Assembly: GCA_039621445.1 (NCBI GenBank) | Contig: CP154954.1 | Location: forward strand, 71,142,150-71,206,149 | Direction: 5' to 3' | DNA: 64,000 bases | DNA from: Euglena gracilis | Lineage: Eukaryota > Euglenida > Euglenophyceae > Euglenales | Notes under the pieces: model-generated | What the model saw: the letters and a program-made list of their open reading frames with translations, nothing else | The model's database searches: none | What the model was told of the DNA's origin: nothing | Translations under genes and position numbers: made by a program | In this document: one piece after another, positions 1 to 12,300 of the stretch | How positions within the stretch are numbered: the stretch's first letter is position 1 | Layout of the letters: every line of letters begins with the position of its first letter

Positions 1-205
1 CTGTATGAAAAAGCTCAGGTAGTGTTCTGGACAAGCGCCGTTGACAGGGGGGTTCAACGACACGGTGTGTCTGGGACAGGGGGAGTACTACTGTAAAAGG
101 TGACAAACTAGACAATCCAGACACCCCCCCCCCTGCTCATCGTTCATTGGCAAGGGGATTTGTTGGATGCGGGGGAGGGTGCACGCTTAGCGCCGGCGGG
201 CACAC
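1..205 (-). other. 5' part of the intron after exon 18 of eRF3
   Basis: On the minus strand the intron opens right after Ile-Lys with GTGTGCCCG, a conventional donor. The remainder is noncoding and includes a C-rich run near 123-133. The rest of eRF3 domain III should lie to the left of the window. Confidence 0.7.
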
Positions 206-382
206 CTTGATGGCACACTCCTCGATCAACGCATGCAGGTGCAGGACGCACTGGTAGCCGCCAGAGATGATGTTCTTGCACTCCAGGATGAGCAGCTGCG
301 CGGTGAACACCCGGCAGATCCCGACCAACTTGCCAGGCTGGCACAGCACGAACCCCACGTGGATGTCGTCCTCGTCGATGTT
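206..382 (-). CDS. eRF3: eRF3 exon 18: start of domain III
   Basis: This exon has 59 codons in phase 0, from [11 protein letters not shown] to ALIEECAIK. It matches the eRF3 stretch that runs from the acidic 'EEED' turn through GFVL and the strands ending in an IEE-containing motif. The acceptor is CTTGCCCAG|AAC and the donor AAG|GTGTGC. An upstream AG (TTCAAG|GAA) would add 11 residues not present in other eRF3s, so the CAG site is preferred. Confidence 0.92.
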
Positions 383-3300
383 CTGGGCAAGGGCATGGAT
401 CGAGGCATGCATTTCCTTGAATGAAACTTGCATGGATGCCCAAACCCAACCAGTTTCTGGAGTTTTTGGCTGTCTGTGCATTTCAATGCAGACACTCAGA
501 CAATGACGATCTGTATGGCATCTGTGTACAAACATACATCACATCACCCCAACACACCATTTCATGACAAGCACAACCTGTTCATACAAACAATTGCAGA
601 TATGGCTGAAACAAATTGTAAGCCCCCTCCCAAAATAAGACCCGGTTCTGATTTTTGGGTCTGTTGCTGGAGACTTCCAGGGGGGGGGGGGGCAACCCGG
701 GCCCGAAAAAAGCATCACTTTTTGGGCTCCCAAAAACATAATAAATTTTCCTTCGGAGCTTTGCACATCGTGTAAATTTTGTTACATATTGACATCTTCC
801 ATGATTCTGGAACTCAAAAAATCCAAATTTCTGTTGAAATTTCATCATTTTTATGTCTGAAATTCGGGTTTTTGGAATTCTTCAGAGAATTTTTTCACCG
901 TCCCCGGCGCTTCGTGCTGTCAGGGGGGTGTTATTTATGGGGGTCTTATTTTGTATTTTTGCTCAATCGGCCCAGGGGGGGTCTATTATTGGGGGGGGGG
1001 TCATTTTGGGGGGTCATATTTGGGAAGGGGGTTAGATTATTATCAATATCAGCAGATTTGGCCCAGAACCCCATCTGCAGGAATCCAGCCTATCAGAAAG
1101 GTGAAAGAAACCCTCTTCCTGGAGTAACCAGTGGCTCCCTCACTCCTGAACGGGCGGGCGGATCGTCCACAAATTCATCCCTGCCACCAAACAAGACGTT
1201 GTTCTGCCGGGGGGGGGGGGACAGCTCAGAAGCTGGAAAATTTGGGCTGGCTGGAAAAAGGCTGCTGGCTGACCCCCCCCCATCCCCCATGGGGGTCCCC
1301 GGCTGGACTAGACCGACCCAGGGTCGAACCGGGAAACAAAAAATCGAAACTGCAAAAGTGCCTCAAAAAATGCCAATTTTATTATTATGCAAATAGTAGG
1401 TTTTATGACCCAAAGTTTGTCCTGGCCGGCCCAAATCCAACCCATTTTGCCCATGTTTGCACCCCTGAAAGCCAAAAATCCATTACCATCCAGCTGCCCT
1501 TCAGGCGGCTGCAAAATACCTCAATAAACAAAATTCCCGATGGGGGGGGGGGGGCGGGGCTGTTGGAGAAAGCTGCTGGCTTCCAGGGTGGGTCAAATTT
1601 TCTTAAGCAACGTCCTAACGGATAATGAGCGGCTGAAAATCAGAATTATGCCAAATCGCATCAAAGACTTTCTCAATTTCATCAAAGACTTTCTCAAAAT
1701 CCAAGTTGATTATCAAACAGGCACTGCGCAATCTATCAGGGGTTTTACAAAATACAATATTTTTGCGCACACCTTAAACCGCAGTTGCACGTTGTCTCCA
1801 GGAAAGCAGTGCTGGATACTCTCTGTTTCATGAAGGATGTCTTCCACAACTGCTTCTTTCTGTTGAGAGAGGGAGTGAAATCAGACAAACCTCAGCCGTC
1901 TGAAACAAAGGGAGAAACAGTAAATCAAAACAGTAAATCAAAACAGCTGGATACAAGATAATTCAACCAAAAAAAGACATAAAATCTTTGATGGTGACTT
2001 GCAAAAAAACTGTGCACTTTCGTCAAAAGGTATGGATGGCCAGAAGCTGGCTTCAGCTAGGTTCTCAATTTCCTCGGGGGGGGGGGGGGGAAAGTGACAC
2101 AATCATGCTCTCTTCAATAACTATTCAGCACACAAACAGACAGGCATTCCACCCATCTCACTCTTATATGCCAATTGAAATTATACGGTGGGGGGGGTGA
2201 TATCGGGGGCCTTCAGAAAAATTGAGGAAAAATTGCGGAAAAATTGCGGAAAAATTGCAGAAGAATTGTGGAAATAGCAATTTTGGGAATTAGTACACTT
2301 CTGCTGGAGGGGACTTCGGACGGCTGGGGGGAAATCCAGAATATATTCCAGGCAGAAATTGGGGGAAAAGCAAAAAAAGCCGAAAATTTGCCAAATTAGT
2401 CAAAATTTGCAAAACTAGGCAAACTTTGGCAAACTTGCAACAAAATAACTGGTGTGCCATTGTGAAACATTAGAGAAATGGCCGGAATTCATTTCGCCTT
2501 CCATTTCAGGCTCATGTGGAAAAATTGGGGGAAAGGAAAAAATTTCGGAAAAAATGCGGAAAAATTGTGGAAAATTGCGGGAAATTGTGGAGATTACAGA
2601 AAAAATGCAGTTATAAATCCCCCCTTGAATCATATCATAATTTGACTGACGTGTTGGTTCTGAAAATGCTTTCCAAAACATACTAAATTTTATTTTAAGA
2701 AAACTGTTCAGCTGTTTTTTGTAAACCCTCCCCCCAAAAAATAATTCCCCCACCCCAAATAATAACCCCCAAATAATACTCCCTCTTGGGGTCCGACTTT
2801 GATCGAAAAAAAAACTCCCCTCCCCAAGGTCGATTTTCACTCCACCAAGGTCACTCGAAGAAAAAATATGGTTAAATCAGAATTTGCAGCAATAAATGAC
2901 CAAAAAAATGGGTTTTTGTGGACCGGACCATCTGGCCTCCAAAAAAAATGCCAATATTTTTGCTAAAACGTGGGGGGGAAAGAAGTGGTAAAGGAAGGGT
3001 GGTTTTGGGTGTTATTTTGGGTCATACAAAATTTCGAAATTTTCGAAAAAGTTTGAAAAATAAGACCTTCCCCAAAATAACCCTCGACTTGGGCCAGGAC
3101 TTCGGGACAAAAAAATAACATAATAATAAACCCCGGGGGTATGTTTGGGGGGGGCAGCCCCTACAACCTGCACGGTGGTAAGAGCAGGTGATTATTTCGG
3201 GGCCCCAACTCCACCATGGCTGTCAAATTTGTGGGGAGGAGGGCAGGGGGCATAGGCACCGGATTCTTTTCGAAATATCTGCTAACAGTGCCTCTGATTT

Positions 3301-6300
3301 TTGGTCGAGTTCAATCCTGGTCAGGTCCAATGGGGGGGGGGGCGGTGCAAAGCGCTGGCTGAAAACACCTTTTGTACCTCCAGATTGCGCACGCCTTGGT
3401 CAAAATCCTGTCAAAAATGCTATAAAAAAAAAACTCGGCCTTTTAGGGGTCCAGGCATCCAAGGAAAACTGGGGTTGGGGAAAACTCACCTAAAACCAGA
3501 CAGCCTCCTAGCATCAACCTGGATGGCTGGAGAAACGATGCACATTGACCCCCCCCCCCCAGAAAGCTGCCCCACCTGGAACTGGCCAGGACCCTGGAAA
3601 AATGAAATTGCAAAATGGCCCAGAACCAGCAAATCCCTGGGGGAAAAAACTCCTTTTGGAGACTCTTAAACTCACCTCATTTTCGACACATTTGGCTCTT
3701 TTGAAACTTCCGACGAAAAAAAAACCAGATTCCTTCCAGCTGCCCTTCCGGAGGCTGAAAACGGATAGGGGTTAATCGGCAAGAGGTACCCCCCGTCCTT
3801 TTCATGTCCCAACATCACAACCCCGAAAGAAAACCTTGGCGTCGGGTGACGCAACCCCCACCGCACCTTGGTGGGGCAGATGATGAGCTTGTCCCCGATG
3901 GAGAACGCCCCCGAGACGTTGGTGCCGTGGATGACCAGCCCCAGGGCCGAACAGTGTCGTGGCGAGGCGACACCCCAAGTCCCTAGCACCCCCCCCCCCG
4001 TGGGGTAGGCACCCGACTAAGCACAAGCCTGACCCCAACCCCCGGGGGTGGGGGTGGGAGCACCCACTCATAGGGGTTCTGGAATTCCCGTTCTGCCCTG
4101 GCCAGCCCCATCTCCTTGAACTTCCCCTGCACCGGGAACCGCAGCGGGGCGTCCGCGCTGGACTCCTGCACTGGAATGGCATCAGATTTCTTAATCAGAC
4201 CCCCGGGGGGAGCCGGGGTCCCCCCCCCCCTCACCAACCCGGCCCGCGCAGGACCCCCGCCCCCCTCCCCCAAAATCGGCCGATCCGCAAAGGAGGGCAT
4301 TCCCCCCAAAAAAATTTGGAACTTCGCGCCGAAATCCATACCCAAGCCTCTGGCCTGGGACCCCGCCCCGAGGGTCCTGCCCAGGGGATTTCTTAAGGAC
4401 CCCCCGGGGGGGGGGGGGGTCCAGCCTCCGGCTGGCAAAAAGGCTGCTGGCTGGATTTGAGCTGGCTGGCTGGACCCCCCCCCGGGGGGTGGGGGGGGGT
4501 CCGGGGCTGGAGGGGGCTGGGCTGGGCTGGGTCGGTGAAAAACAAAACTTTCTAAATTTTTTTTGCCATTTTCGACATTTTGGTGGATGGAGCTAGATCA
4601 AGGCTGGGGGGCTGTGATGGAGGAAGCTGTGGTGAAGGGAAAAAATGCAGGGATAGGTGAGCTGGGCAGCCCAGTTGGCTGGCCAGCCTACGGCCGGCTG
4701 GCCCGGCCTCCGGCCGGGCTGGACCCAACTTTATTTCACTCGACCCCGGGGGGGGGGGGTGCTCCCAGCCCGAATTTGGGCTGTTGGCTGGATTTGAGCT
4801 GGCTGGCTGGCTGGACCCCGCCCGGGGGATGGGGTACCCTCCGGCTTAAGAAATCCCCTGGTCCTGCCCCGAACCCACCCACCCACCCCCCCTTCCTCCC
4901 CCCAGGTGGGGTCTTCCAAGTTACCTGGACGTTATCCAGCCGCTCCAGGAGGCTGGGGCCACTGTGCGAAGAGGTGGGGTGGGGCGTTGGACACATATGG
5001 AACAGGTCTGGGCTCACGGCAGTGCGTGCAATCAGATGTGGACCGGATGCAAAGATGAAGAAACTTTTTTTTACAGAAAAGAGGATGCAGAGAAAAGGTC
5101 AAAGAAGAAAAAACCCACAAAAAAAACCGGAAATGGATAAGTGTACGGAGGCACCATTCATTGGTGGTCTGGGGCCCCAGAATACATGCCACAGCCTCGA
5201 ACCCCCTCGGTTGTTTCTGGATTGCAGCAACTTCGCAGCTCACAAAAAAATTCCTTCCTGGCCAGAAAAAAAATTAGGGTGTCCCATTGTTTATGTCCGA
5301 CAGAGCGTCCTACCATTATGGACCCCTTTTATCTAGACCTTCCTTTTGTAGGTTTCGTTTTGTAGCCAATGAATCCACGAAGAGTATCGAGCACAGCAGC
5401 AAGGCAGCTAGACATCCACACATAAATAACACGGTTTCCTGCCCCCCCGCTGACGGCCGGCTTATCACTTCAAGTTGTCCAGGCCGAGCTTTTGAGGTTT
5501 CTTTTTTCAAAAAAAAAAATGGATATTCCCGAACTTGTAATTATTTTTCACCAGCAAGGCAGAAATGGGTACAGATGAAATTGGTTCAAACAAAATTGGT
5601 TGGGCAAACGTCACCTGAGTGTAAACAAGGTTCAATATTATGCCAAATGGGGTCCAGACAGACAAGGGGGGGGGGGGGCTCAACTGAACAGTTCTGCAAT
5701 GGCCATGGCCAAATTGATCAAATACTTTGCGGTGGGAACTAAACCCATTTGAATACTCGCAAAAACCCTCTGAGGAGAGGGGTCATACAATGTGTTTAAT
5801 GAATCCATGTCTGGGGTGCGAATTGAATCCTTAAAATGCCAGGAGAAACCCGGGGCACCCGCTGAAAATGGCCGGGAGAGATTCTGGACGGAAAATCTCA
5901 GAACTCATTTTTCAGAGAAATCCATCAATTTCAAAAAAAAAAAATCCTAACCTGCAAGTTGCAAATTGCAGCGGAAAAAAGCATTCTTTTTTAGCGGCCA
6001 AATTTCCTACTGCAATTTGACTGGGGGCTTCGGATTTAGATCCCGACATCAGCACCAAAATCTGAACCAAATTTTCAGGTGACAAATACAATTTAAATGA
6101 TTAAGTAAAAGTCAATACAATGGGTTAATAAACAGTGGGACAACTCTGTCAGATGTAAATACCAGGGAGTGGAACGGGAAAATTGTTGTGGGAAAACTCT
6201 GGATGAAATGTTGTCCACGGTTTTCCCCACAAATTTAAGAAAAACCTAATTTCTTCCAGTGAACACCAAAACAAATTTCTTTGGCATTTCACGCCAATGC

Positions 6301-9300
6301 TTTACATGTGTTTCTTATTTCAAATCACCTCTTCAAAAATATTATTTTCCAAAATAAAAGATGTGGGAGGGTATGAGGAGGAGGAAGAAGAGAATTTAAG
6401 AGGAAGCGGAAATTTGCTTTCACCAATGCCAAAGCGGAGAAATAAAGACACCTTGCCATTTCAGCCCCAATACACCACCCAGAACCCTCCGAAAATTTTG
6501 AATCATTTCTGCATTTTGCACATTTTTCACACTTTGATTAGGTTTGTTCTGCCACAATTTTTTTTGGGACCAGTCAGTTTTGCCAAAATGTGTTGTTTTT
6601 TGGACAGAAGTTGAGTATTTTCTGCCTTGCTTGATTTCCCTCTCTGGGGTGGGGCAGCGGGGGGGGGGGGGGTATATTATTTAGCAGCCGGAGTCCCCAG
6701 GGGGGGAATATTACATGGGGGGGGGGGTATATTATTTGGAGGGGAGAATGCATTTTGGCGGGAGCTTTGGTATGATGTGACCAATGCTGCTCCAGGGAGA
6801 AGGGCACTGTGCTCCTCTGATGGATTGATGAACACAAATGAATCCTTGATGGAAAATTCAATTCAAATTGTCAGTTCTCCCCAATAACTCTCCACCCTTA
6901 TGAGTTTTGTGGGCAAATTTCTCAAAAATTGGTTTGCAAATGTCAATATGTGAGTGTTGTATTGGCCAATCACCTTCAATGTGCCCTCCATACACCATGA
7001 ACTTGTAATCCCACATGTCAATTTTTTTCAAAAAGAAATAAATCCCCCCCAAATAACGGGACAGTGCCCTTTGAGTGGCAGTGCCCAAATAACGGGGCAG
7101 GGGGCAGGCCGAAAAAGATGGTCCCAATAACGGGGCACCCTTAGTTTTTTTTTTGGTCCAACAGGTTAGCGACCACGAAAATATTCCACAACGCTTCCCT
7201 GTCCTGAGTGCTTCGCAGACACGGATGGTGCAAGTGGAATCCGGGATGGGTCAAAACCATTTTCAAGGTCTCGGATCTCAGGTTTGCAACACTCAGAGGG
7301 AATTCCATGATGACGGGTAGTGCCCAAATAACGGGGCAGGGGGGAAGGTCAAAAAGATGGTGCCAGTAACGGGGCACCCCGCCCCGTTATTTGGGGGGGG
7401 GGGGTTACAAAGAAAATAAACAATATATATCACGCTTCATATGATGTCTATGCTCTGAACTGCTTCCAAAAAAAACAGGGAGCATACTCGTACCACGAGC
7501 ACATGCCATCGGGGATACGCTCCGACAGGTTGATGCCAGCAAGCCCGGAGATCGGCAGGAATTCGTACGTGCCCTTCTGGTACCCGGTGCCCTTGAGGAA
7601 GGGGTTGAGCTTGTCCAGGATATCGTCGTACCTGAAGGTGAGGCAAATTGTGTGCCACGCAAGCACTCTGCGGCAGACTTGCACTGGGTCATTTTAAGAC
7701 CTCCAGAGGGAGCCGGGGGGGGGGGGGGGGCAGGGCCCTCTTGAGTGGGGGGGAATGGGGGTCGCAAAAAAACCCATCACAAATTTCAAAAAAGAATTTT
7801 GAAATCCTCAAATTTCAAAATTTGAGAATTTGAAAATCCTCAAAATACCTCAAAAATTTTCGCTATTTGTGGACTATTTTAAAATTTTCTGATTTGGGTT
7901 GGAGATTTTCAGGTGTTCCTCAAAGGGGAAAAAAGTCCTCAAGATCACCCACATCCCATTGTTTTCTGCTCAACCACACTCCCTGGGGCAGGAACCTTTC
8001 CACTCTCCGCAGGTGGGAAGTGGGGCTCAGCCCAAGGCCCCACCTCCTCTCCAGCTCGGGAAGCCTGACTTGTGGTTCGGTCACAGCAATTAACGCTTTC
8101 AGCGACTTGGTGACAGCCACCCCTGTGGGTGTGCCTGCTCTGCACCGCTGAGATGAAATGTGTACCTGAATCCACCTGGAAAGCCATTTCCAGGCAGCGA
8201 ACATCCTGACCTCAAAATGAATGCTATTGCGGGCAATTTCACAAAGACTTTGAACAGAGAAGTCAGCAGGGTGAATGATGCTGGTGATGCTGGTGATGGT
8301 GGTGCCTCAATCCGACGGATTAAGAGCACCACACACAGTGTCCAAAAAAACATAACCCCTTCAGATAGAATGCTTCCACTCTGCCGTGATTTGAGACGTA
8401 ATTATCTACCTGCTAAAGGTTTACAAGAATAGCACCTTTTTTCTGATATGCCAGATCCCCCCATGTCCAACAAAACACTTAGGTGAAAAAAAATTGCGTT
8501 CGTTGGACAAAGTTGTTCCAAATAGGCTTCTATTCAGGGGATTTACGTTGACAAAAATTGCGGTCCGAGCCATACCATTGCTTACTGACCCCCTGGGAGG
8601 TTCACTATCCACCTCCAAAAAACCTGTCAGACACTTTTCAAAAATCAGTCACCCACTTCCTACCCCCCCCCCAGGGGGGAGGGTCGGTCACTTTGGCCAC
8701 TCGACCAAAAATGGCGCAAAACCAACAGTGGATTTTGGCCAAAAAAAAATTCCGGCGCCGAAGAAGGCAACTTTCGGCCTGTCCTGACAGACACCACGGG
8801 GGGGGGGGGGTCTGAAGCCAAAAACCAGTCAATCACTCCGAAAAAACCAGTCAGTCACCTCCGGGGGCAGGGGGGGGGGGCGGACACACCTTGAGCAATG
8901 GTATGGTCCGAACATGGGGGTGTTTATTGGACCAGGGTTTTGTTGGACACAGGGGGGGAGTGGGTACATGGGTTATCACAGAAATGCCACCAACTCTCAC
9001 ACCGTGCCTTATCCCACTCCACGGACGGATCATCCATCTTGTTGATGACGATGATGAGGTGCCGCACCCCAGCAGTTTTTGCGAGGACGGCGTGCTCGCG
9101 GGTCTGGCCTCCGCGTTCAAACCCAGTTTCAAACTCACCCTGTCAGAGGCGAGGTGGTGCAAGCCTTGCCATTACAGTCATCCAGAGTTTAATCCAAACA
9201 AAAATTATTATTAAACAAAATGAAAAGAACGGAGGGAAAATATCACAGAAAAAAATATGTTTGGGGAAATTTTTGATTGTGAAAATTTCGACTCTAATTG

Positions 9301-12300
9301 GAGAGAATGCACTGTTCATCTTGTACAGGGATTGGTGCTTCTGTTGGAGGCCCAAATTCTTACAGTTGTCCGCAGTTATCGTCCGCAATTATCCGCAGTC
9401 ATCCGGAGTTGCAAAAATGCTTGTATTGACTGGGCCAACTATACCAAGAATGTTGAAATACAATGGAAAACGACAGGTTGTATGTGACCCCTGAGACATC
9501 TGAACTTTCCAAATCCCATGTTTCAAAAGAATATGACGTGTATTTGAAGCCTGATGGTAAATGCTGATGCTTGAGATACCCTCCCTTCCCCTTTGTCAAA
9601 AGTCCTCATCAATATGCCAAAACCATGTCCGTAGTTAGCTGCAGTTGTCCATACTTGTCAGTGATCCATGCTTGGAGGTTTCAGGGTTATCCGTAGCACC
9701 AATTCCTTTCTTGTATCAAGTATTTCTTCTTTCAAACCACGCTGCTGTTTTTCATGGTGCTTGAGGGACACTGCTTTCCCTTGACTGAAAGTGGTGCCGG
9801 AAAGATGCAGTGTGTTGCAGGAAATCACGGGAAAAAATAATTTTGGAGAATTATAAATGATCTCCCGGAATTTCGACTTCCTGCAAACTCTGTTCGGTCT
9901 GTAAACACAAAACAGACGGCATCAAGGAGGGATGAACATCACCGCTTGCCAAGGCTTCAAAATATGATGATTCCAGGATATCCAGGAGAGGATAAGAAGC
10001 AAACAAAAAGAAAATGAAGCAGCGGAGTCAGTCGGAGTGGGGAAGACGAAAGGGGGGGGGGGTCGAAACAAAACCGGCATACCTTCCGGGCGGAGATGAC
10101 GAGGATGCCGACATCCGCCTGGCAAGCCCCACCAATCATGGAGGGGACAAATGCCTTGTGGCCAGGAGCAGCACTCCTTCAAGGCCTCCCCATCCAGGTG
10201 AGACACCCCCCCTACAGATTTGGCCGCCCTCCGGGTAGCTTGCCCCCCCCCCCCTCCGACAAACTAGGTGACAATTTGGGGACAACCCTCAATTGGCCAC
10301 TCAGGACCTGGCCAACTGGATTGGGGGGATGGGGGGATTGGGGGTCACACAAAGACCCCAAAAATAACTTCCTCTGACTGGGGCGGAGCACTGGAGGTTT
10401 TGAAAAAGAAAATTCACCGGAAAATTGCCGCTTCATTAAAAAAAAAACTGATAAAACTGATAAATGAGACAAAGTGAATGATTCCACAAATTGATTGGGG
10501 TATTGAGACCCAAATCATGTGAACCATTTAAGTACCCCCCCCCCTATGTCCAATGACCGGTAGCCTCTGTCCTCTGACCGGGGGGGTGGTCGTTGGACAT
10601 AGGGTAGTGACCAAAAAGGTGTCCTCTGACCGGGGGGGTGGTCGTTGGACATGGGGTCAAAAGAAAGTTGGTGGGTACCCGGGTCCCTACCCACCCAAAA
10701 ATGCCCAAATTTTCCCTTCCGGCGCTTTGCGCCGAAAATTTTGGGCAATTTTGACAAATTTTTGTCCAAAAAGTGTCAAAAATGGCATTTTGGTCAAATT
10801 TTTAGCCAATTTTTGGGCAAAATTTTTCGTCCCGGCGCTTCACGCCGGGACCAAAAATTTGGTCAAACCTCCGAAAAGGTGTCCTCCGACCGGGGGGGTG
10901 GTCATTGGACATAGGGGGGTCGTTGGACATAGGGGGGTCGTTGGACATAGGGGGGGGGGGGGTAATAGAAAGAAGCTTTGGCACGGAACTAAACCATTTT
11001 GTATTTCTGGGAACCCAAACTCATCTTTCAAAGCCTTGGTCAGCCAAGAAGAAATCCAGGCTGCCTTTGGAGGTTTCCAGCAACAGGCCCCAAAAAAAAT
11101 AAAAATATTTGTTAACTCCGCTATTTGGGAAGGGGAAGAATTCTAGGGTTGGTGGCTTTAATTCAGTGAAGCCTGGTTGCGTTGGAGCCCCCTCGCCAGG
11201 GATGGATGGGAAGCCTTGAGGGGGGGGGGGTCGGACCCCCCCCCTCCTACCTCGAAACTGGGGGGGGGGGGGGCGAAAATTTTTGGATTTCATGGACGGG
11301 CAAAGGGCCGGAAATCGGGTCGAAATCGGTCAAAAATCCTGTTTTTTTTTGAAAATCGATCCAAAAATGCTCATTGTTTGAAATTTTTTGAACATTTTTT
11401 GGGGGGGGAAACCAACACATCAAAAAATGGGCAATATGTCCAAAAGTCAGCAAAAGGGATGTTTTTGCTCATTTTCCGGCGCACAGCGCCGGAAGAAAAT
11501 TTTCTGCTATTTTTGGCACCTGTCAAGGAGGGGGGTGGGGGGTCCGGACCCCCCCTCCCAACATCTAGGGGAGGGGGGGGGGTCCGAACCAGGTTTTGAA
11601 TAGTGCTGAGCTCTTAATAAGCGCGCAGCCACCCCTACATTGACCAGGTTTTGAATAGTGCTGAGCTCTTTATAAGCGCGCCCCCACCCCTTCATTGACC
11701 CCGGCCAGCGGCCCAGCGGCCCGGCAGCCCGGCGACCCAGCGGCCCGGCCGGCGGCCCGGCGGCCCGGCGGCCCAGCGGCCCGGCCGGCAGCCCGGCGGC
11801 CCGGCCATCGTCCCGGCGGCCCGGCAGCCCGGCGACCCAGCAGCCCGGCCGGCCCGGCCTGGGCTTGGGAGGGGGGTTGAAAAACGCTCATTTTCGATTT
11901 TTTTCGACGTTTTTGACCCAAAGTCAATGGGTTGGCGGCCCAAAACGGGGCGCTGGCGGGTCGAAAAACGCTCCTTTTCGGCTCAAAAACAGTTTTTCCG
12001 GGTCCGGGCGGCCAAAAAACATCGTTTCGGGCAAAAAAATTTTTCGATTTTTTTCGACTTTTTTGACCCGGGTTTGACCCAAAGTCAATGGGTCGGCGGC
12101 CCAAAACGGGGCGCCGGCGGGTCGAAAAACGCTCCTTTTCGGCTCAAAAACAGTTTTTCCGGGTCCGGGAGGCCAAAAAGCATGGTTTCGGGCAAAAAAT
12201 TTTTTTTGATTTTTTTCGACTTTTTTGACCCGGGTTTGACCCAAAGTCAATGGGTCGGCGGCCCAAAACGGGGCGCTGGCGGGTCGAAAAACGCTCCTTT

